A stretch of 64,000 bases of DNA from positions 1 through 64,000 of the forward strand of contig CALSLT010000001.1 in assembly GCA_943787265.1 (NCBI GenBank), given 5' to 3'. The notes under the pieces were generated by a model. That model was not told where the DNA came from. It saw nothing but the letters and a program-made list of their open reading frames with translations, and did not search any database. Each line of letters starts with the position of its first letter. Position 1 is the stretch's first letter. The position numbers and the translations under genes were made by a program. Source of the stretch: an uncultured Planctomycetaceae bacterium. Its GTDB lineage: Bacteria; Planctomycetota; Planctomycetia; Planctomycetales; Planctomycetaceae. Positions 8,488 to 17,724 of the stretch are shown piece after piece.

Positions 8488-10215
8488 TCAACCTCGCCGC
8501 TCCAAAGACTCAACAGCAGACCGCGCACAGCGAGCGACGTCCAGCGCACTACCTTCTCGATATTTCCGTTCGTACTGCGCCGCAAAATCCGGTGGGACTC
8601 GAAGAGTCCAGTTTGTGTCGTTGACCACTCCGGGGCTGTTGTAAAAGCCGCTCATGCCTAGCAGATCGGTAAAGAACACAGAAACATGCTGAGCGTTGCT
8701 GGCGAGTATCGCCGCGAAGAGTGCGTGAACGAGTTCGCCAGGATCGGATTCCACTTGCCGTACGAAGGCTGCTCTTGAGGCTTCCGGAATAAGCAGCCGA
8801 TCTGCCAGATACTCACCCCAGTCGTGGCCGCGTCGGCCGTCACACCAGCCACGAGCCAGCATCCAGACCGGAGGTGTGTCATGATTCCCCATCATGATCC
8901 AGTCATTCGAACACGCCTGCTCGATGCGGTAAACATCTTCGGGAGTGTCAAGCTTCGCCTTCTGAACAACCCGGAATCTGCCAAGACCGTGATGCTCCAT
9001 GACCCGCCGTAACGGATAAGGCAAGGTGCTCAGCACTTCACAGGCAACATCCGAAGTCATGTCTCCGCCGGCTTCGCGAACACAGTCCAGCACAACGTCG
9101 ATCAACACGGAGTAACGCTGAACCTGCTCGTCGGTCAGCTCGGTGACCCAGCCTTCGCCAAACGGCTCGCCAGACTGATCGAGCTGCCCCGCGGTCGCGA
9201 TGGCAAAGTCAGCCAGTTCAGAATGCTCCGTAACGTTTGGTGACTCGTGAAGCCGAGTCCCTGATCGAACGCCAACATGCGGAGGCTGCACATCCCGACG
9301 ATAAACCCACGGGCAAACCATGCCGTGCGGGTGGTCAATTCTTACACCGTCAAATCCAGACAGCATCCGTTGCACACGGCGGCGCAGAAAGGCCTGTGCA
9401 TTTCCCGATTCAATCTGAGCGGGATGAAAAACAGCATACCCCCACGGCTGCCCTTCCGGATTAGTACGGCTCGGCGGCGCCCCCATCAAATAATCAGGAT
9501 GAAACAACGACGCAAATTCCTGCGCGTCATCACGTGCCATGCCGATTTGAAGATCGCCGTAAAAGCTCAGCTCTGAAAAGCGAGAGCGCAGAACTCGCCG
9601 TTGCCTGTCCAGCACAAACTGAGGAAACGCAGCCTTCGCGTCGACAACTCCCGCACCGCTCTTTGCCAACCAAGAGTGATGGGTCTCGCAGAATGCTGCA
9701 AAATCGCCATCAACCTCAGCGTCAGATTCACCTCTCGCACGGAAGCACGCAAACGCTTCGTCGAGCGCTGCTGACACTTCGTCCCAGGCATACTCATGAT
9801 GCGTGCGGTAATCCCCTGCCGGCTTCGCCTGGACAATACCATCGAGAGTTTTCCGGCTGAGAATTCCTCGCCAGTACGTATCTTCCACCAGCGGCTTTAG
9901 AGCGACTGACCGGAAATCATGTGGAAACAAACGACCGTCGTAAGGACACGGAGTCGACCTCGCCGTCTGCCCCTGCGGCCCGAACTGGATTCCGTTGAAA
10001 CCAAGCCCCTGCAGAAAACCAATGAAATTGGCAGCACCGTGTGAATTCGGCGAGCCTCGCCCGACGTCCTCATCAGCGGTCGACGGGAATGCTGGATCGT
10101 GAATCTGCAGGACAAGCCGCTTGATTCCTAGCCGTTCCAGATTTTGACTCAACTCCAGCACGGCAAGCTCCGTTTCACCGGCGGGAACAACTCTCGCTCC
10201 CAACGCGACATCCAT
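8488..10215 (-). CDS. malQ: 4-alpha-glucanotransferase (amylomaltase, GH77)
   Basis: 575-aa cytoplasmic enzyme that transfers alpha-1,4-glucan segments between maltodextrins or glycogen. GH77 motifs are visible: GLGFNGIQFGPQG near residue 70, the nucleophile region FDGVRIDHPHG (about 285), the acid/base region VACEVLSTLPYPLRRVMEHHG (shown here in part; about 395), and MMGNHDTPP (about 455). The acid/base loop differs from the common AEDLG form but keeps the Glu. ATG at 10215. It follows the Exb operon on the same strand but is separated from it by an intrinsic terminator, so it is probably transcribed on its own. Confidence 0.88.
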   Translation of the reverse strand: MDVALGARVVPAGETELAVLELSQNLERLGIKRLVLQIHDPAFPSTADEDVGRGSPNSHGAANFIGFLQGLGFNGIQFGPQGQTARSTPCPYDGRLFPHDFRSVALKPLVEDTYWRGILSRKTLDGIVQAKPAGDYRTHHEYAWDEVSAALDEAFACFRARGESDAEVDGDFAAFCETHHSWLAKSGAGVVDAKAAFPQFVLDRQRRVLRSRFSELSFYGDLQIGMARDDAQEFASLFHPDYLMGAPPSRTNPEGQPWGYAVFHPAQIESGNAQAFLRRRVQRMLSGFDGVRIDHPHGMVCPWVYRRDVQPPHVGVRSGTRLHESPNVTEHSELADFAIATAGQLDQSGEPFGEGWVTELTDEQVQRYSVLIDVVLDCVREAGGDMTSDVACEVLSTLPYPLRRVMEHHGLGRFRVVQKAKLDTPEDVYRIEQACSNDWIMMGNHDTPPVWMLARGWCDGRRGHDWGEYLADRLLIPEASRAAFVRQVESDPGELVHALFAAILASNAQHVSVFFTDLLGMSGFYNSPGVVNDTNWTLRVPPDFAAQYERKYREGSALDVARCARSAVESLERRG

Positions 10216-10225
10216 GATGCGTTAA

Positions 10226-10258
10226 ACAAAAAGGGCTCGAAGCAACACTTCGAGCCCT
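10226..10258 (-). terminator. Intrinsic terminator of the TPR-Exb operon
   Basis: AGGGCTCGAAG (10232-10242) pairs perfectly with CTTCGAGCCCT (10248-10258) across a 5-base loop. On the minus strand the stem is followed by TTTTTGTT. It lies 28 bp past the last exbD stop and just upstream of malQ. Confidence 0.88.
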
Positions 10259-10286
10259 AACTGATCTCAATAATCCGCCTGCGTGA

Positions 10287-10796
10287 TCAGCCCGCCGCAG
10301 TCGGCGATGTTGGCGGCTTGAACTTTATCTTTTCGATGTACTTCACAATGTTGCCGCTGCGTTTGTCGACGCGTCCCGTACAGGCACCTACAGCGTTAAT
10401 CACATTGCTGAAGTGAAGGTTGTAGTCGGCGTCAATCTCAACAGCCATGTCCTTCGTGATTGGATCACCAGGGCGACCAATCACTTTCAGGATTTCAATG
10501 TTGAGCTGCTCGAAAGCACCTGGACCAACACCAAGATTCCGCGACCCGAAGAACAGGCCCGACAGCGTTCCATCAGGATTCGCTTTGAGCTTCACCTTGA
10601 TATCCGGAAACGGTGGAATCTCATCTGAGGAAGTCGGCTGCCCCTGAGCTGGCATGTTGATGTTAAAGTCACCTTCCGGCTCAACAATCTTCAGCGTCAA
10701 CATAAAGAAGATCAAAAGCTGAAAAACGATGTCGATCATTGCCGACATGTTTGTTTCAAGCTTTTCCCCTTTGGACTCTTTTCTTCGTCTCGCCAT
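10287..10796 (-). CDS. ExbD/TolR-type biopolymer transport protein (second copy)
   Basis: 169-aa inner-membrane protein with one N-terminal span and a periplasmic domain. The functional Asp of the proton channel is seen in NMSAMIDIVFQLLIFFML (about residues 18-36). The start at ATG 10796 is preferred over the longer frame (to 10823) because AGGAGG lies 8 bases upstream. ExbD/TolR subunits form a pore with ExbB/TolQ and turn proton flow into movement of a periplasmic partner. The periplasmic part (about 45-169) has no recognisable TonB-binding signature. Last gene of a five-gene operon; a terminator follows 28 bp later. The two ExbDs are distinct in sequence and probably form a heteromeric unit. 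Confidence 0.9.
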   Translation of the reverse strand: MARRRKESKGEKLETNMSAMIDIVFQLLIFFMLTLKIVEPEGDFNINMPAQGQPTSSDEIPPFPDIKVKLKANPDGTLSGLFFGSRNLGVGPGAFEQLNIEILKVIGRPGDPITKDMAVEIDADYNLHFSNVINAVGACTGRVDKRSGNIVKYIEKIKFKPPTSPTAAG

Positions 10797-10877
10797 AACT
10801 TCAGCCTCCTCAGGCTGACACATCTAACCAATGCAGTATTTAATCTCGATCAAGACAGAAAGCAGAGTTCCTGGATA

Positions 10878-11360
10878 TCACTCTTCCGGCCCGGACATTG
10901 CTGACATCGCAAACGTCTCGAATCCAGCATCCTGACAGAGCTTGATCAACTCCTGCACAATTCCGGTCTGAACTTCAGAGTCAGCTCGAACTTTGACAGT
11001 GACGTCTTCGAGCTGAATCTCTTTGTTCTTGAACAGAACGGCTTCCTTCTTAAGCTGAGCCCCAGCCGACAGCGGCAGCACGGGTTCGCCATCGACAAAG
11101 TTAAACAGCCACGGCTGAGCGTCCGTTTTTTCGCCCTGCATGTCGCGGTAAAACCCGACGTTCAGAACAAGTGAATGCTCGACTTTTACTTCTGGCGGTT
11201 TAGCCAGAGCATCGCGTGGCAACTTGACTCGTTCGTCAGCCTGAGTCTGTTCAAAATTAGTGATCACCATGAAGAAGGCGATCAACTGAAACACGATGTC
11301 GATCATGGGAGTCATGTCGACTTCGGCTTCAGGAGCGTCGTTTGGTGGTCGTTTCGCCAT
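10878..11360 (-). CDS. ExbD/TolR-type biopolymer transport protein (first copy)
   Basis: 160-aa paralogue of the following ExbD. The single membrane span holds the channel Asp (VDMTPMIDIVFQLIAFFMVI, about residues 14-33). The periplasmic domain ends in GFETFAMSAMSG, close to the family's C-terminal strand. ATG at 11360 chosen; a GTG at 11378 is possible. It starts 79 bp after the exbB stop, and the space contains a GC-rich hairpin. It should pair with the ExbB-like protein in the inner membrane. Confidence 0.9.
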   Translation of the reverse strand: MAKRPPNDAPEAEVDMTPMIDIVFQLIAFFMVITNFEQTQADERVKLPRDALAKPPEVKVEHSLVLNVGFYRDMQGEKTDAQPWLFNFVDGEPVLPLSAGAQLKKEAVLFKNKEIQLEDVTVKVRADSEVQTGIVQELIKLCQDAGFETFAMSAMSGPEE

Positions 11361-11390
11361 TACAAAACCCGTCAGCACAAAAGGAATAAC

Positions 11391-11414
11391 CCCGGAGCCG
11401 ATCGAGGCTCCGGG
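11391..11414 (-). promoter_or_regulatory. Intercistronic GC-rich hairpin between exbB and exbD
   Basis: CCCGGAGCC (11391-11399) pairs with GGCTCCGGG (11406-11414) over the loop GATCGA. On the minus strand it is followed by GGTTATTCCTTTTG, a weak T-rich stretch. It could act as a partial terminator or an RNA-processing or stability element that sets the ExbB:ExbD ratio. Confidence 0.55.
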
Positions 11415-11439
11415 AAAATGCTGCTCATAGAATCAATGA

Positions 11440-12363
11440 TTATTCCTGAGGTGCAGCCGGAGCACCCGCTGGAGCTGCTCCACCAGCTGGTTTCGGTGGG
11501 GCTGCACCCTGTTTGCCAGCCTGAGCGAATCGGCCCATCAGACCTTCGCTGACCATGCCGACTTCCAGTGTGAAGCGGGCGATGCGGTTTCTCAGAATGG
11601 CGTAGAAAACCATCGCTGGGATGGCGACTGTCAGGCCTTCCAGAGTTGTAAACAGGGCCGTTGAAATACCGTCAGCAAGTTCCGACGGCTTAGGAGTCGT
11701 CGGTGACGTGGCGATTTCGCGGAAACTCGCGATCATCCCTGAAACCGTACCCATCAGCCCGAGCATCGGAGCAACGGCACTAATTAAGGCCAGGTAACTT
11801 AGTCGATGTTCAAGAGCCATGTTCTCGTCATCGCCGACTTCCTGCATGCCTTCAACCGCTTTGTCGTAACCTTGATTCAGCTTGCTGAGACCAGCAGCCA
11901 AAACTCGAGCGACAAGCGATTCGTCAGCGCGGGCTGTTTCGTAGGCTCCCTGATAGTCCTTGGCGTTGAGGCGTTGCTCGAACGACTCAATGAATGCCTG
12001 CGGAACGAAGTTGTCCCGGCGAACCTGCAGGATATTCATCATGATCAAGGCAACCATGATGAATGAAAGCAGCAGAATGAGCAGACCGAAGGTTCCCGAA
12101 GCCTGAATCATCCAGGTCAGGAAGTTGAGGTCTTCTGCAGCTCCCTCTTCCTCTTCACCACCGGCTTCGTCGGAACCAGCATCGTCACCTCCGTCATCGA
12201 CAGTTTCCTCGACAACTTCTTCAGTCGCCTCTTCTTCGCCTCCCTCGTCCTGAAATGCCTGAGCAGGTGCCGTAAAGATTGACAGTCCGAACAGGCAAAC
12301 AAGAAAGGCCAGGCCAATCGAGCGCAGGGTCGGCAGTTGTTGAATAAGACCCGGATGTTGCAT
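11440..12363 (-). CDS. MotA/TolQ/ExbB proton channel family protein
   Basis: 307-aa inner-membrane subunit with an extra N-terminal part: a signal-like hydrophobic stretch (about residues 14-36, ending AQA), then a very acidic linker (about 38-78, rich in EEE and DDG) before the first channel helix (FGLLILLLSFIMVALIMM, about 92-110). The conserved ExbB core follows: LISAVAPMLGLMGTVSGMI and ADGISTALFTTLEGLTVAIPAM with the characteristic Thr and Pro residues. The tail is Pro/Ala-rich. ATG 12363 has GAGGAG upstream. Secreted or signal-bearing ExbB forms occur in TPR-linked Exb systems. No TonB or TolA gene is adjacent. Confidence 0.92.
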   Translation of the reverse strand: MQHPGLIQQLPTLRSIGLAFLVCLFGLSIFTAPAQAFQDEGGEEEATEEVVEETVDDGGDDAGSDEAGGEEEEGAAEDLNFLTWMIQASGTFGLLILLLSFIMVALIMMNILQVRRDNFVPQAFIESFEQRLNAKDYQGAYETARADESLVARVLAAGLSKLNQGYDKAVEGMQEVGDDENMALEHRLSYLALISAVAPMLGLMGTVSGMIASFREIATSPTTPKPSELADGISTALFTTLEGLTVAIPAMVFYAILRNRIARFTLEVGMVSEGLMGRFAQAGKQGAAPPKPAGGAAPAGAPAAPQE

Positions 12364-12495
12364 CGTTCAATTCTCCTCGAGGCGGTAATCGCTTTTCTGG
12401 TTTTGTTACTGAAGTTTTTTCGTGGAAAGCTGCTGACCTACAGCAGCGTCATTCTTTCATTTCGCGGCTACTTACAAACTACATCATACACTGCC
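12364..12495. other. Spacer within the TPR-Exb cluster
   Basis: 132 bp between the second TPR gene and exbB. The minus strand is A/T-rich near CAGTAACAAAACC, and an internal promoter is possible, but I cannot identify boxes. No gene seen. Confidence 0.35.
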
Positions 12496-13539
12496 CTATG
12501 GAAGCTTCTTCGTCCATGGGCTGTCGGGATAGTTTTCCTGAAGTTCCTGACGCGCTGCCAGTCCACGTTCTGGCTGATCAGCACGGGGCCAGAGAACGGC
12601 CAGATTGTAAAGCGCCTCAGCCAGAGGCACCTTCTCTTTTTCAAATAAGACAGGAACATGCAGGTAGGCCAGAATGGCTTCCTTCACTTTCCCCTGACTT
12701 TTCAGACAATCGCCCTTCAAATTCCAAGCTCCCGCCTGGACCGCCGAGTCTTCAGGACTGGTCTTTGCAATCGCCTCACCAACTGCCTGCAAAGCGATGT
12801 CGGCGTTTCCTTGCTTCAATTGCACGGACGCTTTGCCAATCAACGCTTCGTTGCGTTTGGAAACTTCGCCCGGCGATGATCCTGACTGACTGAGCACCTG
12901 CTCGTAAGCACTTAACGCTGCCGCCAGATCACCTTTTTGAAACGCCAGTTTGGCCGTCGAATTCTGAGCGGCCATCTTGTAATCCGACCAAGGGGCTCGT
13001 GCGAGCTTGCTGAACGACGTCTCCGCTCCGACGTAATCCTCAGCAGCCAGTTGAACGGCCCCGAGTAACTGCAAAGCATCAAAGTAGCGAAAATTGTCAG
13101 AGTTGGCTTTCACGAAACCGTCGAGCTGTTTGGAAGCTGTCTCAAGCTTTGAGGCATCCTGTTCCAGTGCCACGCGAGCATTGACTCGAGCTGTCAGGAA
13201 CTCGATCTCTGTCTTGACGGCAGCATTTGTTCCAGCGTTTCCTGCGCTGGTCTTTAGCTGCTCCAACGCTCTGGCAAGATTGCCACTGTCTTCTGCACTT
13301 CGGGCGAGATTCAACTCAGCCGGCTCAGCTCCCCAACGCACGCTGATGATGTCGTTGGCCGGAACTTCGATCATCTCTCCGATCCCGGACTTCACGGATA
13401 CAGACTGCTGAGCAATCGCCGTGATATCTCCCTGAGCCGCCTTGCCACTCTTTCGATTGACGATGTCAACAGCCTTGGCCGAACTGGCCGATGCCGACAA
13501 AGTCAGCATCGCTACTGCGATAAGAGTCAGTCGTTTCAT
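12496..13539 (-). CDS. Secreted TPR-repeat protein, Exb-associated
   Basis: 347-aa periplasmic protein. Signal peptide at residues 1-23 (LTLSASASSAKA). A short strand-rich domain follows (VDIVNRKSGKAAQGDITAIA to ISVRWG, about 24-70), then helical TPR-like repeats (about 75-340; examples NLARALEQLK, YVGAETSFSKLAR, LAAALSAYEQVL, VKEAILAYLHVP). ATG 13539 is chosen over the longer frame because AAGGA lies upstream and the signal peptide then sits at the N-terminus. It sits between the large TPR gene and exbB on the same strand. TPR proteins of this kind probably dock partners to the Exb motor; that is inference. Confidence 0.8.
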   Translation of the reverse strand: MKRLTLIAVAMLTLSASASSAKAVDIVNRKSGKAAQGDITAIAQQSVSVKSGIGEMIEVPANDIISVRWGAEPAELNLARSAEDSGNLARALEQLKTSAGNAGTNAAVKTEIEFLTARVNARVALEQDASKLETASKQLDGFVKANSDNFRYFDALQLLGAVQLAAEDYVGAETSFSKLARAPWSDYKMAAQNSTAKLAFQKGDLAAALSAYEQVLSQSGSSPGEVSKRNEALIGKASVQLKQGNADIALQAVGEAIAKTSPEDSAVQAGAWNLKGDCLKSQGKVKEAILAYLHVPVLFEKEKVPLAEALYNLAVLWPRADQPERGLAARQELQENYPDSPWTKKLP

Positions 13540-13615
13540 GTGATATTCCTTCAACTCCGCAAGAGCCGGTGGCTCATTTAATACTCGTCGCTTCAATCCA
13601 AATAGTCGCTGGTGG

Positions 13616-16600
13616 CTACTCACCATCCGCCTTCTTCTTTGCTTCCGCTTCGGCCTTTGCTTTGGCCGCTCGACGACGGCGAATCTTATCTTTTTCTTCA
13701 GGCGTCAGTGGTCGTTTTGGCTTCTCAGCTTTAGTCGCAGCTGGCGGTGCAGCCGCTCCACGTTTCTGGGAAGTAGCAGAACGTTTCTTTCGCGGTGGTG
13801 CCGCAGGAGGTGGAGCAATGACAGGAGCATCGATCGTGACCGAAGCCATCGCTGCCGAAGGCTTCCGACTTTTCGTCCCCTTCATCACCATGAATCCACC
13901 GCCACCAACCCCCAGCAGTGCGATGATGCCGAAAATGGCATAAGTCATCGTGTCACTACCTTCAGGCTTCTTTTTCACCTTCGCTTTGGTCTTTTTCTTC
14001 TTCGAATTATTCGACGACGAATCATTTGATGCAAGATTCTCAGGAGCCGGCGGAGCAACGTACTCTTTTGGCTTTTCAAGCGGCTCTGGAATCTTCCCCA
14101 AACCCGTCTGAATTTCCCGATAGATGCCGTCAAACTTCGGCCACCATTCTTCGCTGAAGTCACTGGTGATCGCGACAAATGACACGACTTGAGTCTTTGC
14201 TGTTTCCAACGCCTCGGTTTTCTTCGCACCGGTCTGTGCGAGGCCAAGCTCCAGACTGCACCGCGTCAGGTTGTAGCGAGCCTCATAGTAACGATTCTCA
14301 TAACGGTCTCGTGCATCAGCTCCGCCTTGAGTCAAAAGCGTCTGCATGCGACGAGCCGTGTCCCCCCAACCCCAAAGGCCCGCCGCTCTGTCGCCTCTCA
14401 TCGCGTCCTGATACTTCTTCCAGGAATCGCCCTGACCGCTGGCTCCCCAGTCCTGGAAGATGAAATTAGCTTCGACCTGAGCATCAAGACTGCGTGGATT
14501 TTCGGCAATGATCTTCTTAACAAGCTCAAGAGCCTGCTCGAACGAACCTTTTTCTCGCTGACAATTCACGAGCCGCAGCCGAACACCGGTCAACCGAGCG
14601 GGATCGATGAACTTGGGGTCCTCTTGTGAACGATCGAGGATCGTCTGATAGGCCTTCGCAGCCTGGTCATAAAAGTTCCCGGCAGTCGCAGCCTCGTCTG
14701 CACTACTCTGAGCAAGACCGTAGTAAGTTTCACCGATCCAGGTTAACGATCCAATCGTCTGATCTTTCCGCTTCGAAAGTTCCCCAAGAAACGTCTCGAA
14801 CGACTTACGAACGGTGTTGAACTGGTCAAGCTGATTCTGATTCTTGAGGCGTTCGAGCTCGTCCTGAAGTTGCTGGCCGATCTGTCGGTACATTTCAGTG
14901 AGAGCTTCACCGCCGCCGCCGCCAATCTTCTCCAGCGACTTCATCGCAGCCTGAGCCTTCGGCAGCTCCTGGGTTCCGACATAACATCTCAACAGGAGTT
15001 GATACGCCAGCGATGCAAATTCGATGCTCTTGACCCCGCCCGACTTTGGTCGCGTCTTTTCATCCTTGACGGCGATTGCTTCCATGATCGAGTGCGGTTG
15101 CCCGGTCAGAATTTTGACACACTCGTCGTAATTGCCAGCCGAAACGAGAATCTGCACAAGAGAGAGCTTGGCAGCGATCAGATCGTCAGAAGCAGGCGTC
15201 GCAGCCGGAGTCTCTTTCTCTGATCGAGCGATACCGTTCTTCAGGAACTTCTCGGCGGACGCCATCCAACCATCGAGGTCTGCCTGTGGCGGCTGCTCTG
15301 CGGAATCTTTGCTCGCTCCCTCGATAAACGCAGCCCAGTAAGCCTGTCCCGCTCTGATTTGAGCGTTCGTAAACTGCGAGGCAGTTTCCGGAACCTGACC
15401 GTACCACTCTGCGGACTGCCCATGCTGTCCCAACTGACCGTAAATCGTTCCCAATTGGAGACGAGCATCCATCGCACGGTCGCTGCCCGGCCACTTTTCA
15501 ACAAGGAACGTGGCGATCTTTTCCATCTGCGCGACGTCAATTTCCTGCTCGTCTCGACGTCTGGCCTTTTCGTTGTCGTTGAAAGCCTGAACGTACGCGG
15601 CCATCGCCATGTACGAACCGTCCTGAGCCTGGACCGGATTCTCGTCGCCGTAGTTGTTCGCAAGGAACTCACCGAGGATCGCAGCCTCGTAGTTATTCCG
15701 CGACAAAAGGTGCATGTAAGAAAGGTAATATCGAGCGAGGTTCAGATCGCTAACCGGTGTGTCCTCATCAGACAGTCTCAGAGCAAGCTGCAGAAGTTCT
15801 CGTGCGCGATCGAGGTGCTGATTTAGATCCGTCCGAGCCTTCTGAATCTTGTCCTTGTCTTTCGTTTTCTGAGCAGTACGAACTCCGTCGAGCAGCGGCT
15901 TCGTTTTCTTAGTGGCGAGTTCCTGCCCAAGACTGAAAGCCGTGTCGAAATCTTCCGGCTCATCGTTCGCGCCGGCACCTTTAAGCTTGACGTTCAGATC
16001 CCGCTCTTTGAACGTCGCCAGATCCTTGTACTGGCCAGGGAACCGCTTGATGACCCGCACGGTCGTCAGAGCTGAAGTCAGCAGACGTTTGCGATCTGTT
16101 TCAGAAAGATTTCGGTCATCCCCCAGCGTTTCCTGCGCGCGGACCTGCTCCCAACGAATACCGAGTGACTGCTGGGAATATTTCTTTCGACCTTTGGCAG
16201 CAGCCAACCACGCTATCGCTTCGTCGATTACCAGTTGATAGTCTTTTCGCTGTTCATGATTCAGGCAGATTAGCCGAAAGTGTCGGACCTGGTCCTGCAG
16301 TCGAACGAGTGTCTCGCTGGTGCCGGGGTGCCCCAACAGTTCTTTGTAGATGCCGAGCGCCCGCTGAATGTCGTCCTGCTCTTCGTAGCACTTTCCTTGC
16401 CATGTCCGAGCGTACAGTCCACCAATCTGGCTACGGTACTTTGAGTGGATCTCTTCGTAAGCACTTGCCGCATCGCGAAGCTTGGCTTTGTACGCATCCG
16501 ATCCCTGATCGCTGGCCTGAGCCTCTTCATACAGACAGTGAGCAAGGTCGAGTTGGGCGACGATGTATCGCACCTCAGCCCGTCGACGATCATCAAACCG

Positions 16601-17155
16601 CTTTGGCTCTTCAATTTTGTCGATGAACTTTTCAAACGCTTCCCAGGAAGCTTTGTGTTGATCGTGAGCCTTTTGATAAATCGCACGAGCCTGAACAACA
16701 AAATCCTTGGCACGTTTCTGGAACTCGCCCCGATTCTCTTTGTTAGACGGCGACCGAGACTGCCAGACTTCGACTCGACCTTTACCAAGCAGAATCCCTG
16801 CTCGTTCCGTGTTGGCTTCGCCGGCTCGTGGGTGGTTAGGGCTGTTCTTGATGAATTCTTCGAGGAAGCCTAAAGCCTGATCAAGCTGACGAGACTGCAC
16901 TTCCGGATTCGTGATCGCTCCGCTTCGAGCCATCAGCAGAAGAGTGGACGCCTTTTCGTACGGAATGACATCACGAATATCCTTTGGGACATTGGCGTCT
17001 TCCTGCAGCGTATCCAAGTAGACCAACGCGTAGTTGTAGTAGCTTCGATCGCGTAGCCCCTGGAGAAACTCGACATAGGGCTCTTCAGCTTCAGCAGCAG
17101 GTACGGCGAAAGCAGCCACCGTCAGTGCAATGACCACTGAGCGGAGAATCCTCAT
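13616..17155 (-). CDS. Large secreted TPR protein with C-terminal membrane anchor
   Basis: 1179 aa, first gene of the TPR-Exb operon. Signal peptide at 1-23 (VAAFAVPAAEA), then about 1000 residues of TPR-like helical repeats (for example ALGIYKELLGHP, AKAYQTILDRS, FEQALELVKKIIAENP). A low-complexity Ser/Asn/Lys linker leads to a single membrane helix (YAIFGIIALLGVGGGGFMVM, about 1070-1090). A basic, Ala/Pro/Lys-rich cytoplasmic tail ends the protein (KAKAEAEAKKKADGE). The layout suggests a periplasmic repeat scaffold anchored in the inner membrane with a positively charged tail inside. It overlaps nothing and starts 77 bp before the next gene downstream. Function unknown; a structural or adaptor role with ExbB/ExbD is inferred. 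Confidence 0.8.
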   Translation of the reverse strand: MRILRSVVIALTVAAFAVPAAEAEEPYVEFLQGLRDRSYYNYALVYLDTLQEDANVPKDIRDVIPYEKASTLLLMARSGAITNPEVQSRQLDQALGFLEEFIKNSPNHPRAGEANTERAGILLGKGRVEVWQSRSPSNKENRGEFQKRAKDFVVQARAIYQKAHDQHKASWEAFEKFIDKIEEPKRFDDRRRAEVRYIVAQLDLAHCLYEEAQASDQGSDAYKAKLRDAASAYEEIHSKYRSQIGGLYARTWQGKCYEEQDDIQRALGIYKELLGHPGTSETLVRLQDQVRHFRLICLNHEQRKDYQLVIDEAIAWLAAAKGRKKYSQQSLGIRWEQVRAQETLGDDRNLSETDRKRLLTSALTTVRVIKRFPGQYKDLATFKERDLNVKLKGAGANDEPEDFDTAFSLGQELATKKTKPLLDGVRTAQKTKDKDKIQKARTDLNQHLDRARELLQLALRLSDEDTPVSDLNLARYYLSYMHLLSRNNYEAAILGEFLANNYGDENPVQAQDGSYMAMAAYVQAFNDNEKARRRDEQEIDVAQMEKIATFLVEKWPGSDRAMDARLQLGTIYGQLGQHGQSAEWYGQVPETASQFTNAQIRAGQAYWAAFIEGASKDSAEQPPQADLDGWMASAEKFLKNGIARSEKETPAATPASDDLIAAKLSLVQILVSAGNYDECVKILTGQPHSIMEAIAVKDEKTRPKSGGVKSIEFASLAYQLLLRCYVGTQELPKAQAAMKSLEKIGGGGGEALTEMYRQIGQQLQDELERLKNQNQLDQFNTVRKSFETFLGELSKRKDQTIGSLTWIGETYYGLAQSSADEAATAGNFYDQAAKAYQTILDRSQEDPKFIDPARLTGVRLRLVNCQREKGSFEQALELVKKIIAENPRSLDAQVEANFIFQDWGASGQGDSWKKYQDAMRGDRAAGLWGWGDTARRMQTLLTQGGADARDRYENRYYEARYNLTRCSLELGLAQTGAKKTEALETAKTQVVSFVAITSDFSEEWWPKFDGIYREIQTGLGKIPEPLEKPKEYVAPPAPENLASNDSSSNNSKKKKTKAKVKKKPEGSDTMTYAIFGIIALLGVGGGGFMVMKGTKSRKPSAAMASVTIDAPVIAPPPAAPPRKKRSATSQKRGAAAPPAATKAEKPKRPLTPEEKDKIRRRRAAKAKAEAEAKKKADGE

Positions 17156-17724
17156 GCGTTCCGATCCTTGCCGTGCGAGGGGAGAAAATTGCAGGGTGAC
17201 GATGGCCCAAACACATCGGTCATCACGTCACCATTGTCATCAAGGCCCTGCCCAAAAACGTTCAACGCAGGGCACAATCAACGAAATACGATCTGATTTT
17301 ACAAATCCGGCATCCCGCCAGACGACTCCGTGCCAAGCATTTCTATCAAACCGCTCCGCCAGTCGCGATCCTCACGACTCTGGACAGAACTCGTCGGTAT
17401 GAAGCAGGTTAAGCAACTCCGACCAGCCCGAAAGATAAGGCCTGTAAGCGCGAATGAGTCAGCATATAGTCCCTAATCACCCTTCGCAACCAGTCGTCGC
17501 CCCCCGCCAATTAGACAGCGACAAACCTGCTAAAGTCCGCCCATTCAAGCATCAGCAAACGTGCAGATTGGCCGTGTCCGCCACTTCCGGCGGCGGTGCT
17601 TATGCCCATCGAGGCAGCCGACAGCGGAACGATTGTCCCGAACAATCTATACTGACCATTCAGCACGACGGAGCAAATGCTTTCAAACCAGACTTCACCC
17701 CACCCTTCGCACCGGAGACATCGC
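17156..17724. other. Divergent intergenic region (TPR-Exb operon / RraA genes)
   Basis: About 570 bp between the operon start and the first RraA-like gene. It should contain two divergent promoters. I see no gene I can support and no clear -10/-35 pair. Confidence 0.45.
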
